DNA of 64,000 bases. Source: Pseudomonas sp. TH41 (GTDB taxonomy: Bacteria; Pseudomonadota; Gammaproteobacteria; Pseudomonadales; Pseudomonadaceae). Made by a program: the position numbers and the translations under genes. Within the stretch, counting starts at the first letter, position 1; the number at the start of each line of letters is the position of its first letter. Positions 1 to 8,996 of this stretch are shown in pieces. The notes beneath the pieces are model-generated. The model was not told the origin of the DNA and searched no databases. It saw nothing but the letters and a program-made list of their open reading frames with translations. Location: the NCBI RefSeq assembly GCF_016650695.1, contig NZ_JAEKFH010000006.1, positions 558,001 through 622,000 on the forward strand. The letters are read 5' to 3'.

Positions 1-1505
1 ATAAATCCAAGGCAGAACCCGCACCACCGACCACGCTGTTCCTGTTTGGTGCCCATGGTGATCTGGTCAAGCGCCTGCTGATGCCGGCGCTGTACAACCT
101 GAGTCGTGACGGTCTGCTTGGGGATGGACTGCGGATCATCGGCGTTGACCACAACGCCATCACCGATGAAGCCTTTGCGAAAAAACTCGAAGACTTCATT
201 CGAGCGGAAGTGGCCGCCAAGATCGGCAACGGCGACCAAGTGCTTGATCCGGCGTTGTGGGCCACGTTGGCCAAAGGCATCAGCTACGTCCAGGGCGATT
301 TCCTGGACGACAGCACCTATCAAGCGCTGGCGGCGAAAATCGCTGCCAGCGGCACCGGTAACGCGGTCTTCTACCTGGCCACCGCACCACGTTTTTTCAG
401 CGAAGTGGTGCGCCGTCTCGGCGCCGCCGGCTTGCTGCAAGAAACCCCCGAAGCCTTCAGAAGGGTGGTGATCGAGAAACCCTTCGGCTCCGACCTGCCC
501 ACCGCCGAAGCGTTGAACGTGTGCTTGCTCAAGGTCATGACGGAAAACCAGATCTACCGGATCGACCACTACCTGGGCAAGGAAACCGTACAGAACATTC
601 TGATCAGCCGGTTCTCCAACAGCCTGTTCGAAGCGTTCTGGAACAATCATTACATCGACCACGTGCAAATCACTGCTGCCGAAACCGTCGGCGTGGAAAC
701 CCGTGGCAGTTTTTATGAGCACACTGGCGCCTTGCGGGACATGGTGCCCAATCACCTGTTCCAGTTGCTGGCGATGGTGGCCATGGAACCCCCGGCCGCC
801 TTTGGCGCCGACGCCGTTCGTGGCGAGAAAGCCAAGGTGGTCGGGGCAATTCGTCCCTGGTCCACCGAAGAGGCGCTTGCCAATTCGGTTCGCGGCCAAT
901 ACGCGGCAGGCGAACTCGACGGCAAGCCGTTGCCGGGTTATCGCGAGGAAGCCAACGTCGCCCCTGATAGCAACACCGAAACCTATGTCGCGCTGAAAGT
1001 CATGATCGACAACTGGCGTTGGGTCGGCGTGCCGTTCTACCTGCGTACCGGCAAGCGCATGAGCGTTCGCGACACCGAGATCGTTATCTGTTTCAAGCCG
1101 GCGCCTTATGCGCAGTTTCGCGATACCGAGGTTGATGAACTTCAGCCGACGTACCTGCGGATCCAGATTCAACCCAATGAAGGGATGTGGTTCGACCTGC
1201 TGGCCAAACGGCCCGGACCGGCGCTGAAGATGGCCAATATCGAACTGGGCTTTGCCTACAAGGATTTCTTTGAGATGCAGCCGTCCACCGGCTACGAAAC
1301 CTTGATCTACGATTGCCTGACCGGCGACCAGACCCTGTTCCAGCGCGCCGACAACATTGAGAACGGCTGGCGCGCAGTGCAGCCATTCCTCGATGCCTGG
1401 CAGCAGGATTCGACGGTGCAGAGCTATGCGGCGGGCGAGGACGGGCCTAAGTCTGGCGAAGAGTTGCTGACCCGCGATGGTCGCGTCTGGCACGGTCTCG
1501 GATGA
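1..1505 (+). CDS. zwf: Glucose-6-phosphate 1-dehydrogenase, 5' end cut by the window
   Basis: Oxidises glucose-6-phosphate to 6-phosphogluconolactone with NADP+ or NAD+, in the cytoplasm, at the entry to the pentose-phosphate and Entner-Doudoroff routes. The reading frame is open from base 3 with no start codon seen; the N-terminal nucleotide-binding motif FGAHGDLVKRLLMPALYNL is at its very beginning, so only a few residues are missing. The substrate-binding/active-site motif RIDHYLGKETVQN is intact near residue 185. About 500 residues are visible, the usual family length. The stop overlaps the start of the downstream HAD gene by 4 bases (ATGA), so the two are probably translationally coupled. 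The family is certain; which paralogue of zwf this is cannot be told from the window. Confidence 0.95.
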   Translation, partial: KSKAEPAPPTTLFLFGAHGDLVKRLLMPALYNLSRDGLLGDGLRIIGVDHNAITDEAFAKKLEDFIRAEVAAKIGNGDQVLDPALWATLAKGISYVQGDFLDDSTYQALAAKIAASGTGNAVFYLATAPRFFSEVVRRLGAAGLLQETPEAFRRVVIEKPFGSDLPTAEALNVCLLKVMTENQIYRIDHYLGKETVQNILISRFSNSLFEAFWNNHYIDHVQITAAETVGVETRGSFYEHTGALRDMVPNHLFQLLAMVAMEPPAAFGADAVRGEKAKVVGAIRPWSTEEALANSVRGQYAAGELDGKPLPGYREEANVAPDSNTETYVALKVMIDNWRWVGVPFYLRTGKRMSVRDTEIVICFKPAPYAQFRDTEVDELQPTYLRIQIQPNEGMWFDLLAKRPGPALKMANIELGFAYKDFFEMQPSTGYETLIYDCLTGDQTLFQRADNIENGWRAVQPFLDAWQQDSTVQSYAAGEDGPKSGEELLTRDGRVWHGLG

Positions 1506-2323
1506 GCGAACCAACGCAACCCCCCATCCGTTTTTTGCTCAGTGACATGGACGGCACTTTACTGCTGCCCGATCACAGCCTTAGTCAGCGCACCGTTGAT
1601 GCGGTGCGCTCGTTGCGCAAGGCCGGCGTGCTGTTCAGCCTGGCCACCGGCCGTCCACCGCGCGCTATGTTGCAGCAGATTGAGGCGTTGGGCGTTGATC
1701 TGCCGACGGCGGCTTTCAATGGCGGGACTATCGTCAATCCAGATGGCAGTTTGCTGGTTGCGCATTACTTGCCGGTAACGGCCGCGTTGACCACCTTGAC
1801 CCTGTTTGCCGATGTGCCCGACATCGAAGTCTGGGTGTTCAGCGGCGGCGACTGGCTGGTGAAAGACTCGTCCGGCCCTATGGTGCCGCGTGAGCAGCAT
1901 GGGCTGGGCTATCCGCCGGTGGTGGTGGAGAGTTTCGAGCCGTACCTTGAACAGATCGACAAGATCGTCGCCACCAGTAACAACACTCAATTATTGATTG
2001 AGCTGGAAGCGCAATTGCTGCCCAAGGTCGAGGGCCAGGCGCAGGTCTCGCGTTCGCAGCCGGTGTACCTGGACGTGACCGCGATGCAGGCCAACAAAGG
2101 CCAGGCGCTGGCGACACTGGCCGAGTTTATCGGCGTACCGCTGGCGCAGACGGCAGCGCTAGGTGATGGCGGCAATGATCCGGCGATGTTTCATCGCGCC
2201 GGGTTCTCGATCGCCATGGGGCAGGCGGAGGAGGCGGTGAAGCGTCAGGCTGATGTCGTCACTGGCGCCAACACCGAAGACGGCGCGGCCCAGGCCATCG
2301 AGCGCTACATCCTCCCCCAATAA
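1502..2323 (+). CDS. Cof-type HAD-superfamily sugar-phosphate phosphatase
   Basis: 273-residue HAD hydrolase of the Cof/YidA type. Motif I is DMDGTLL near residue 15 (nucleophile Asp plus acid/base Asp), motif II is the ATGRP region near residue 48, and motif IV is GDGGNDPAMF near residue 221, which binds Mg2+. The large C2 cap lies between motifs II and IV. Members dephosphorylate sugar phosphates or flavin-type phosphates; the exact substrate cannot be read from sequence. It starts inside the zwf stop (ATGA overlap), which suggests a job in phosphosugar balance next to glucose-6-phosphate oxidation. A perfect REP-like palindrome follows its stop. Confidence 0.88.
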   Translation: MSEPTQPPIRFLLSDMDGTLLLPDHSLSQRTVDAVRSLRKAGVLFSLATGRPPRAMLQQIEALGVDLPTAAFNGGTIVNPDGSLLVAHYLPVTAALTTLTLFADVPDIEVWVFSGGDWLVKDSSGPMVPREQHGLGYPPVVVESFEPYLEQIDKIVATSNNTQLLIELEAQLLPKVEGQAQVSRSQPVYLDVTAMQANKGQALATLAEFIGVPLAQTAALGDGGNDPAMFHRAGFSIAMGQAEEAVKRQADVVTGANTEDGAAQAIERYILPQ

Positions 2324-2338
2324 CCACACAAAAAAACT

Positions 2339-2419
2339 GTGGGAGCGAGCCTGCTCGCGATGGTGTGTCAGCCGACATCAACGTATCTGACACACCATCG
2401 CGAGCAGGCTCGCTCCCAC
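2339..2419. repeat. REP-like palindrome, also a likely two-way terminator
   Basis: Perfect inverted repeat with 33-base arms (2339-2371 and 2387-2419) and a 15-base loop. It lies between two converging genes, the HAD phosphatase and nhaB. The core GTGGGAGCGAGCCTGCTCGC is a common Pseudomonas dispersed repeat. A T run follows the arm on the plus strand and an A run precedes it, so the hairpin could end transcription from both sides. Confidence 0.85.
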
Positions 2420-2435
2420 CATTTTTGGCCAGTGT

Positions 2436-3938
2436 TTACAACCAGAAACTTACCGCATACCAGCCAAGCACACCCATCACCACCGTGTACGGCAGCGCCA
2501 TCCAAACCATCCGTCCATACGAAAGACGAATTAGCGGTGCAATCGCCGAGGTCAGCAGAAACAGAAACGCGGCCTGACCATTAGGCGTCGCCACGCTCGG
2601 CAGGTTGGTGCCGGTATTGATCGCAATGGCCAGGGTCTCGAAGTGCTCACGGCTCATGTGTCCGGAGAGGAAGGCCTGTTTGACTTCAGTGATGTAAATG
2701 GTCGCGACGAACACATTGTCGCTGATGGCTGACAGCACACCGTTAGCAATAAACAGCATGCCCGGTTGCTGGTCCGCTGGCAGGGCCAGTACCCACTGGA
2801 TCAGTGGGGTGAACAGCTGCTGGTCGTGGATCACGGCCACCACCGCGAAAAACACCACCAACAGGGCGGTGAACGGCATGGCGTCCTTGAACGCATTGCC
2901 GATCCGGTGCTCGTCAGTGATACCGGTAAACGCGGTGATCAGCACGATCACCATCAAGCCGATCAGGCCGACTTCAGCAATGTGAAACGCCAGAACGGCG
3001 ATCAGGATCAGCGCCGCCAGTCCTTGAACGATCAACGCTGCGCGTTGATGCGAGGTGCGCTCCGCATTGTCTTCGGCGGCGTAGTCGGCCAGCACGGCAC
3101 GTACGGTGTTCGGCAGCAGCGTGCCGTAACCGAACCAGCGCATTTTCTCCAGCAGGACGCAGGTCAGCAGACCCGCTACCAGCACCGGCAATGAAACCGG
3201 AGCAATCTTCAGAAAAAATTCGGAGAAGTGCCAACCCATCTCGTGGCCGATCAGCAGGTTCTGCGGCTCGCCAACCAGCGTGCAAACACCCCCCAATGCG
3301 GTGCCCACGGCGCCGTGCATCAGCAGGCTGCGCAGAAAGGCACGGAATTGTTCCAGGTCATCGTGATGAAGCTTCGGCAGGTGCTGGTCATCGCCGAATC
3401 CACTGTCTTGACGCGGATCGTTACCCGAGGCCACGCGGTGGTACACCGAGTAAAAACCAACGGCCGCACTGATGATCACGGCGGTCACGGTCAAGGCATC
3501 GAGAAATGCCGACAGAAACGCCGACAGAAAGCAAAACATTAACGCCAGCATGGCTTTGGAGCGAACACCGAGCAGCAGGCGGGAAAACAGAAACAGCAAC
3601 AGGTCCTTCATGAAATAGATGCCAGCCACCATGAACATCAGCAGCAGGATCACCGGGAAGTTGTGCACCAGTTCGTCGTAGAGTGCCTGGGGCGTGGTCA
3701 TCTTCAGCAACAGCGCTTCGATCAGCAGCAGGCCACCGGGCATCAATGGATAACACTTGAGCGCCATGGCCAGGGTGAAGATAAATTCCAGCACCAGCAG
3801 CCAACCGGCCACTGTCGGGCCTACCGTCCATAGCACCAGGGCGTTAAGAATCAGGAAGCCGACAATGCTCGCCTTGTACCAGCGGGGTGATTGCCCGAGA
3901 AAATTGTGCGCGAACGCCTGGGCCATTGAACCGGACAT
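2436..3938 (-). CDS. nhaB: Na+/H+ antiporter NhaB
   Basis: 500-residue inner-membrane antiporter that exports Na+ in exchange for H+. The protein is almost wholly hydrophobic, with about a dozen membrane segments and the NhaB-type N-terminus (MAQAFAHNFLGQSPRWYK). The length matches the family. The start has a strong ribosome site (AAGGAG, about 7 bases upstream). It is a single gene, convergent with the HAD gene and sharing the palindrome as a terminator. Its role is sodium and pH homeostasis. No break or odd residue was seen. Confidence 0.94.
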   Translation of the reverse strand: MSGSMAQAFAHNFLGQSPRWYKASIVGFLILNALVLWTVGPTVAGWLLVLEFIFTLAMALKCYPLMPGGLLLIEALLLKMTTPQALYDELVHNFPVILLLMFMVAGIYFMKDLLLFLFSRLLLGVRSKAMLALMFCFLSAFLSAFLDALTVTAVIISAAVGFYSVYHRVASGNDPRQDSGFGDDQHLPKLHHDDLEQFRAFLRSLLMHGAVGTALGGVCTLVGEPQNLLIGHEMGWHFSEFFLKIAPVSLPVLVAGLLTCVLLEKMRWFGYGTLLPNTVRAVLADYAAEDNAERTSHQRAALIVQGLAALILIAVLAFHIAEVGLIGLMVIVLITAFTGITDEHRIGNAFKDAMPFTALLVVFFAVVAVIHDQQLFTPLIQWVLALPADQQPGMLFIANGVLSAISDNVFVATIYITEVKQAFLSGHMSREHFETLAIAINTGTNLPSVATPNGQAAFLFLLTSAIAPLIRLSYGRMVWMALPYTVVMGVLGWYAVSFWL

Positions 3939-4016
3939 CGGCTGCTCCTTGCTTTAAGAAGCGCGCAACTTGCCGTAAGTGGAGGGGAAGTTCAAGCGCA
4001 GGAGTAAACCATTGGC

Positions 4017-5297
4017 CTACCCCAGATAACGTACGACGACCGCCCGATAGGCGCCATCCAGAGAGTAACCGGCGACCACCGCGTTGCCGTCGGCCTGCAC
4101 GGCCAATGAGTTCGCGGTATCAAGGCTGCGCCCGAGGCGGGTACGGACCCAGCCGCCGTCGCCGAAGTCCCCATCGAGCAGCCCGTCAGGCCGGTGTCGG
4201 GCCACAATGAAGTCAGCTTCGACACCGCCAATCGTTGCGCCCACCGTCAGCATGCAGCCGTCCGGCAGTGCCTGGGCGGCGGTCCACGCACTGTGGCTGA
4301 TTTCCAGCAGTCGAGGTTGGCCGCTGTTGTAATGACTGTCCGGGCGTCCGTTGCCGTGTACTTTCAGTGCCATGCAGTACATGGGGTCACGGGTGCTGCC
4401 AAAACACTGCACATCGCCATTTTCGGTTTGGACGATCTGGCTGACCTGGGTGCTATGCCCCCGCGCGTTGAACGTCATAAAACCATCCACGGCGAAACTG
4501 TCGTCGAGTTTGCCGTCGGCGTGATAGCGGGCCAGTAGGCCCTCTTCAGGAAAATTGATCGATCCGCCTACCAAAATCCGCCCATCCTGTTGTACGAGCA
4601 GACTGCTGATCCAGGTGTTCATCAGCAAGTGCCTGACAATCACGAAGCCGCGACCGTTGAAGGTGTTGTCCAGTGAACCGTCGGCGTTGAGACGGATCAG
4701 CAGACCGACATGATCGGCCAGCTCGAAGTGATGATTGGCCAGCAGCAGGATTCGACCATCCCCCTGCACGCACACATCACTGGCCTCGACGCCCGGTAAA
4801 CCGGGTGGTAGCCAGGTGTCGCGCATGCCCTCGGAAAGATTGCCCGGCAGGCGCACCACGCAGTATCCGTTGTCGCCAAAACGTTGGACCGGGTGGCCTT
4901 GCTGATCAAACAACGCCAGGGCGGGGAGGGTCCGGTGGGCATTTTCGTACTGCAGACCGGTCACTAGAATGTGTCCGTCGGGCAGAAGCCTGACGTTGTC
5001 GGCCATGGCCTCGAAGCCGCGCTCGAACTGGCCGATCACGCTGCCTTGCTTGCCAAATGCCAGATCTGCCGAGCCATCCTCAAGCAGGCGAGCCAGGCCA
5101 AAACGGCTACCCTCTGGCGTTCCCACTTTAGCCGCCACCAGCAATCGGCCGCATGAATCAATCGCGATCCCGTTGGCCATGCTTGATGTGCTGCCGGCGA
5201 AATACACTTGGGTTTTGCCCTTGCCGGCAAAGGTTGCATCGAGTGTTCCGGCGGCGTTCCGTGTGGCAGGTAGAGCAAACGCGGTCTGGATTGACAT
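4017..5297 (-). CDS. Delta-60 repeat protein, function unknown
   Basis: 426 residues. The open frame reaches 5456, but the start at 5297 is preferred because AAGGAG lies just upstream and the extra N-terminal stretch looks non-coding. The protein is made of repeated blocks of about 50-60 residues with the signature DGxLDxxFxxxG, seen as DGSLDNTFNGRGF, DGKLDDSFAVDGF and DGLLDGDFGDGGWV, ending in a final VRYLG. This matches the delta-60 repeat family, which folds as a beta-propeller-like array. No signal peptide, enzyme motif or membrane segment is visible. Such proteins are common in Pseudomonas without an assigned role; surface or binding roles are guesses. Confidence 0.75.
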   Translation of the reverse strand: MSIQTAFALPATRNAAGTLDATFAGKGKTQVYFAGSTSSMANGIAIDSCGRLLVAAKVGTPEGSRFGLARLLEDGSADLAFGKQGSVIGQFERGFEAMADNVRLLPDGHILVTGLQYENAHRTLPALALFDQQGHPVQRFGDNGYCVVRLPGNLSEGMRDTWLPPGLPGVEASDVCVQGDGRILLLANHHFELADHVGLLIRLNADGSLDNTFNGRGFVIVRHLLMNTWISSLLVQQDGRILVGGSINFPEEGLLARYHADGKLDDSFAVDGFMTFNARGHSTQVSQIVQTENGDVQCFGSTRDPMYCMALKVHGNGRPDSHYNSGQPRLLEISHSAWTAAQALPDGCMLTVGATIGGVEADFIVARHRPDGLLDGDFGDGGWVRTRLGRSLDTANSLAVQADGNAVVAGYSLDGAYRAVVVRYLG

Positions 5298-5575
5298 GCA
5301 CGCATCTCCTTGCGAGTCGTCCTGATCCAGGAGTGGGGTGGCGACCGTACAACATTCAATCCCTGAATGACTGGATGCACAACTGACAGAACTAATAGAC
5401 GGAGGGTCGCTGTGTGCCAGAACGATGTCTTTTCGAACCACCGGCAAGCCTGCCAAGTAATGGAAGGCCTGGAAGTTGTAATAAACAGATGTCGTCAGTG
5501 TTGATGGCGAGAAAGGCCAGCTAACTAACGATGAAGGGGAGGGTGCGGATTACCACGAAGTAATCCGCAAAACAT

Positions 5576-5842
5576 TTAGTGCGGCATCGACCACGACTCA
5601 AGTGTGTAGCCTTCCTGGTTCAACTCGGCGCGGGCCTCTTCGAGCAGGCGTTCAAGTTGTTCAGGGTCGGTATAGGTGCTGCTCGGAATCTGCTTGCGGC
5701 CTATATTGTTGTTGGTACGGTCGATTACGGTCAGGCTGAGTTCGCCGTTACCGTCCTGTGGCGCCCAGGCCACGCACTGAAAAGGCTGGAATGCGCGGTC
5801 GGCAATCAAAAGAGCTTCATTGATGCGGAGCGGGGCGTTCAT
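5576..5842 (-). CDS. Small conserved hypothetical protein
   Basis: 88 residues starting at MNAPLRINEAL. An in-frame ATG eight codons earlier is less likely, because the purine-rich AGAGAGAA sits correctly before the inner ATG. The protein is soluble, with a helical C-terminal part rich in Glu, Leu and Arg (PEQLERLLEEARAEL). No catalytic or metal motif is seen. It is divergent from the sigma-54 activator, with about 340 bases of shared upstream DNA. No function can be given. Confidence 0.6.
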   Translation of the reverse strand: MNAPLRINEALLIADRAFQPFQCVAWAPQDGNGELSLTVIDRTNNNIGRKQIPSSTYTDPEQLERLLEEARAELNQEGYTLESWSMPH

Positions 5843-6184
5843 GGGATTTTCTCTCTGTATGCCCAATCAAGTGATGTGCCGGCGGTTGGGCGTACCGATC
5901 GGCTGGTTACTTGTACTGATGCCCGCAACCGGGGTTCGGGTCACACACAATCAAAAGAAATTTCAACTTTCTTTCCTATACCAAGCAAAAGGGCTGGTGT
6001 TGAAAGCTCAATGAAAGACTGGACTCGTTAGCAGACTAACAAAGTCTTGTCTTATAACTCATTAGCCAATACCCCTATAGTCAAACGGTACAAGCCCACG
6101 TCAAATTCTTGCTAATGTTACAGCCAGGTCCGCCAAATGACTGTTTTTAATAATATTTCATATATTTGGCGCCAAGGAACAGAC
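5843..6184. promoter_or_regulatory. Divergent intergenic region with an inverted repeat before the sigma-54 activator
   Basis: AT-rich stretch between two divergent genes. Just before the activator's ribosome site lies an 8-base inverted repeat, CGCCAAAT (6131-6138) and ATTTGGCG (6164-6171), separated by 25 AT-rich bases. The geometry fits an operator or a leader hairpin. No clear sigma-54 or sigma-70 hexamers could be fixed by eye. Confidence 0.35.
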
Positions 6185-7510
6185 ATGAGCGAAGCGCCTG
6201 CCTTACGACGTCTATTAGTGGTAGATCCGTGCAACGACTGCCATGAGTTGTTGCCCGGTTTACGCGCTGTGGGTTGGGACGTTGATAGCTGTACCCTGGA
6301 AAATGCCGGCGACAAAACCTGCGATGTGGGGTTGTTGCGCTTGCAGCCGTTTCATCTTGAGTGCCCGGATGCCGTCAAAGAGCTAATCAGTCGCAGCGGC
6401 ACCGAGTGGATCGCCGTGCTGAATCAGGAAGTCCTGCGGCTGCAGAATGTCGGGGACTTTGTTTGCGAATGGTTTTTCGATTTCCACACCTTGCCGTTTG
6501 ACGTGTCCAGGGTTCAGGTGACGCTGGGCCGGGCCTTCGGTATGGCCCGTCTGCGAGGGCAGGGCACCGTTCACATTGATCAGCCTGAGCACGAACTACT
6601 GGGCGACAGCAAGCCCATTCGTGAATTGCGCAAGCTGCTGAGCAAACTGGCTCCCACCGAATCCCCGGTGTTGATTCGGGGTGAAAGCGGCACCGGTAAA
6701 GAGCTGGTGGCCCGGACCCTGCACCGACAATCCCAGCGTCACAGCAAACCCTTTGTCGCGATCAATTGCGGCGCGATTCCCGAGCACTTGATCCAGTCCG
6801 AACTGTTTGGTCATGAGAAGGGCGCCTTTACCGGTGCCCATCAACGTAAGGTCGGGCGGATCGAAGCGGCACATGGCGGAACGTTGTTTCTCGATGAAAT
6901 CGGTGACCTGCCGCTGGAGCTGCAAGCCAATTTGCTGCGCTTCCTGCAGGAAAAACACATTGAACGCGTGGGCGGCAGCCAGCCGATTCCAGTGGATGTG
7001 CGGGTGTTGGCGGCGACTCACGTCGACCTCGAGGCCGCTATCGAGAAGAAACGCTTTCGCGAAGATTTGTACTACCGCCTGAACGTACTGCAAGTTGTCA
7101 CCGCACCACTGCGTGAGCGCCATGGCGATTTATCGATGCTGGCCAACCACTTTTCCCACTTCTACAGCCATGAAACCGGTCGCCGTCCGCGCAGCTTCAG
7201 TGAAGACGCCTTGATTGCCATGGGCAAGCATGACTGGCCGGGCAATGTGCGCGAGCTGGCCAACCGGGTTCGCCGCGGGCTGGTGTTGGCCGAAGGCCGG
7301 CAGATCGAGGCGCGAGACCTGGGGTTGATCAGTCAGCAGAGCGTTGCCGCGCCGATGGGCACGCTGGAAAACTACAAGCACCGGGCAGAGCGCCAGGCCT
7401 TGTGCGATGTACTTAACCGCCACAGCGATAATTTGAGCATCGCCGCCAAGGTACTGGGGATATCCAGGCCTACCTTCTACCGTTTGTTGCACAAGCATCA
7501 GATTCGCTGA
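6185..7510 (+). CDS. Sigma-54-dependent transcriptional activator, probable fap regulator
   Basis: 441 residues starting at MSEAPALRR, with AAGGAA 8 bases upstream. The first ~130 residues look like a degenerate receiver or N-terminal sensor (LLVVDPCNDC) without a clear acidic phospho-pocket. The AAA+ core follows: Walker A GESGTGKE, sigma-54 contact loop GAFTGA, Walker B GGTLFLDEIGD, and the arginine-finger region FREDLYYRLNV. A Fis-type helix-turn-helix ends the protein (LGISRPTFYRLLHK). It activates RpoN promoters as a hexamer. It converges on fapF, and the fap operon has a GG-N10-GC promoter, so regulation of amyloid synthesis is a reasonable inference but not proven. Confidence 0.88.
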   Translation: MSEAPALRRLLVVDPCNDCHELLPGLRAVGWDVDSCTLENAGDKTCDVGLLRLQPFHLECPDAVKELISRSGTEWIAVLNQEVLRLQNVGDFVCEWFFDFHTLPFDVSRVQVTLGRAFGMARLRGQGTVHIDQPEHELLGDSKPIRELRKLLSKLAPTESPVLIRGESGTGKELVARTLHRQSQRHSKPFVAINCGAIPEHLIQSELFGHEKGAFTGAHQRKVGRIEAAHGGTLFLDEIGDLPLELQANLLRFLQEKHIERVGGSQPIPVDVRVLAATHVDLEAAIEKKRFREDLYYRLNVLQVVTAPLRERHGDLSMLANHFSHFYSHETGRRPRSFSEDALIAMGKHDWPGNVRELANRVRRGLVLAEGRQIEARDLGLISQQSVAAPMGTLENYKHRAERQALCDVLNRHSDNLSIAAKVLGISRPTFYRLLHKHQIR

Positions 7511-7536
7511 ACGCAAGATCAAAAGATCAAAAGAGC

Positions 7537-7613
7537 AAAAGATCGCAGCCTTCGGCAGCTCCTACATGGATTGGCGTACATCCTGTAGGAGCTGCCGCAG
7601 GCTGCGATCTTTT
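7537..7613. repeat. REP-type palindrome
   Basis: Inverted repeat with 30-base arms (7537-7566 and 7584-7613), one mismatch, and a 17-base loop. The core is GTAGGAGCTGCCG followed by GGCTGCGATCTTTTG, a Pseudomonas dispersed palindrome that recurs in longer form at 15.4 and 16.2 kb. It sits between the activator and the shared terminator. Confidence 0.85.
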
Positions 7614-7630
7614 GATCTGCGTATCACCAA

Positions 7631-7666
7631 AAAGCCCCGCTGCGATTGAAGTCGCAGCGGGGCTTT
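7631..7666. terminator. Bidirectional intrinsic terminator between the sigma-54 activator and fapF
   Basis: Perfect 15-base stem (7631-7645 with 7652-7666), 6-base loop, GC-rich core GCCCCGCTGCGA, with A residues on one side and T residues on the other. It lies between converging genes and would stop both the activator transcript and the fap operon transcript. Confidence 0.88.
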
Positions 7667-7675
7667 TGTTGTGGA

Positions 7676-8950
7676 TTAGAAGTAGTACGGGAATTTCAGG
7701 CTGAAGGAAAAGTCTGGTGCGTCCTCGGTCAGTCCGATGGCCAGGTTGGGAACGATCGTCAGGTTATTCGTTGCTGCCAGGGTCATGCCGATGTTGAAGT
7801 TGGCCGAGTTGTAGTCACTGTTGGTAATCGATTGCCAATCGCCGCCGTCCGGCTTGATCTTGCTCTTGCGCGCGAACTGATCAGTGAACGAGAACGACAT
7901 ACTCATCTTCTCGTTCAAGGCGAATGCAATGCCGGCGCCGACCTGCCAGGAATCGCCCAGTTTCACATCCCCGGGTACCTTGGAGTCGACCTGAGGGCTG
8001 ATGTCGCTGAAAGAGTCTTGTATGTTGTAGGTGTAGGCCAGGCTGCCGAACAGCACGGCCGGGTCGAAGGTCTTGACCAGCGAGATACCCGGGGTGATCG
8101 ACCAGACACCATTGCCGGTAGGCAAGCTCTGGGGTACCGAAAGGTTATCGTTGCTCGGGTCATTGACTAGCTTGATGCCGTAAGGGTCCTCACCGGTCGG
8201 CGCCTTGACGCGAAACGTAAAGACCGCGTCGGGCAGACTGGCCGACTCATCCAGAAACTTGTAAGCAACGCCAACGTTCACATCGCCGATGGTCGGGTCG
8301 CGGGTAACGGTTGCGTCCGACGTCACCGGGCCTGCGCCACCGGCGCCACCGGAGGAATACGTTGATTCGCGATAAACGATGGGCACGTTAATGTCGAACT
8401 GCCAACGTTGTGCCACGTTGTAGCGGGCGGTCAGGTCCAGTGTCCAGTTGTCGGCCTTGATGCGGTCGAGGTTGATGTTGCCGAGAAAAATCGAGTCCAG
8501 TGCCAGAAACCCGTTGAGCGCCAGTGCACGGGTATCGTAGTGCGTGTAGGTCAGGCCGGTTTCGACACTGAACTTGCCGCCGCCGAAAAAGCCGCTGGCT
8601 TCGTCATACAAGTTGGAAACGCTTTGTGCCGGCTCCGAATCATCTTTGAGTGACTCCCCATAGGAACTGCCCTTGGCTCCGCTGGCGGCGACCGACTGAG
8701 CGCCTTTTACAGGTTCGGCCGGGGAGCGGGTCAGGCGTTTAGGGGGAGGTGTTGCCGGTGCTTCTTCGACTTGTTTAACGCGCTGTTCGAGTACCATCAG
8801 CGCGTTCTGTTGTGCTTCGTAACGCTGTTTCAGCTCCATGAGTTCTTGTTTTAGGGCTTCTACCTGGGGGTCCGGTGCTGCTTGCAGCAAAGTCGCCGGG
8901 ACCAGGGTACTCAAACAAACGAATGCTCTGAACGTGAACGATCTGTGCAT
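7676..8950 (-). CDS. fapF: FapF, outer-membrane exporter of amyloid subunits
   Basis: 424 residues. A signal peptide (~1-24, ending LLQA) is followed by a heptad-rich coiled coil (about residues 28-65, LKQELMELKQRYEAQQNAL). A low-complexity Pro/Ala/Lys linker comes next, then a long C-terminal domain of amphipathic beta strands ending in an aromatic residue (FSLKFPYYF), as in outer-membrane barrels. FapF forms a trimeric barrel that secretes FapA, FapB, FapC and FapE; the coiled coil makes the periplasmic gate. It is the last gene of the operon and reads into a strong terminator. The length agrees with known FapF proteins. Confidence 0.9.
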   Translation of the reverse strand: MHRSFTFRAFVCLSTLVPATLLQAAPDPQVEALKQELMELKQRYEAQQNALMVLEQRVKQVEEAPATPPPKRLTRSPAEPVKGAQSVAASGAKGSSYGESLKDDSEPAQSVSNLYDEASGFFGGGKFSVETGLTYTHYDTRALALNGFLALDSIFLGNINLDRIKADNWTLDLTARYNVAQRWQFDINVPIVYRESTYSSGGAGGAGPVTSDATVTRDPTIGDVNVGVAYKFLDESASLPDAVFTFRVKAPTGEDPYGIKLVNDPSNDNLSVPQSLPTGNGVWSITPGISLVKTFDPAVLFGSLAYTYNIQDSFSDISPQVDSKVPGDVKLGDSWQVGAGIAFALNEKMSMSFSFTDQFARKSKIKPDGGDWQSITNSDYNSANFNIGMTLAATNNLTIVPNLAIGLTEDAPDFSFSLKFPYYF

Positions 8951-8996
8951 GGGTTAGCCGTCCCTTCTGACTACATTTGATGAGACTGAGCGTAGA

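Noticed and set aside
1559..1990. 143-codon minus-strand frame inside the HAD phosphatase gene
   Set aside because: The plus-strand gene has all HAD motifs; the opposite frame has no start signal or recognisable pattern.
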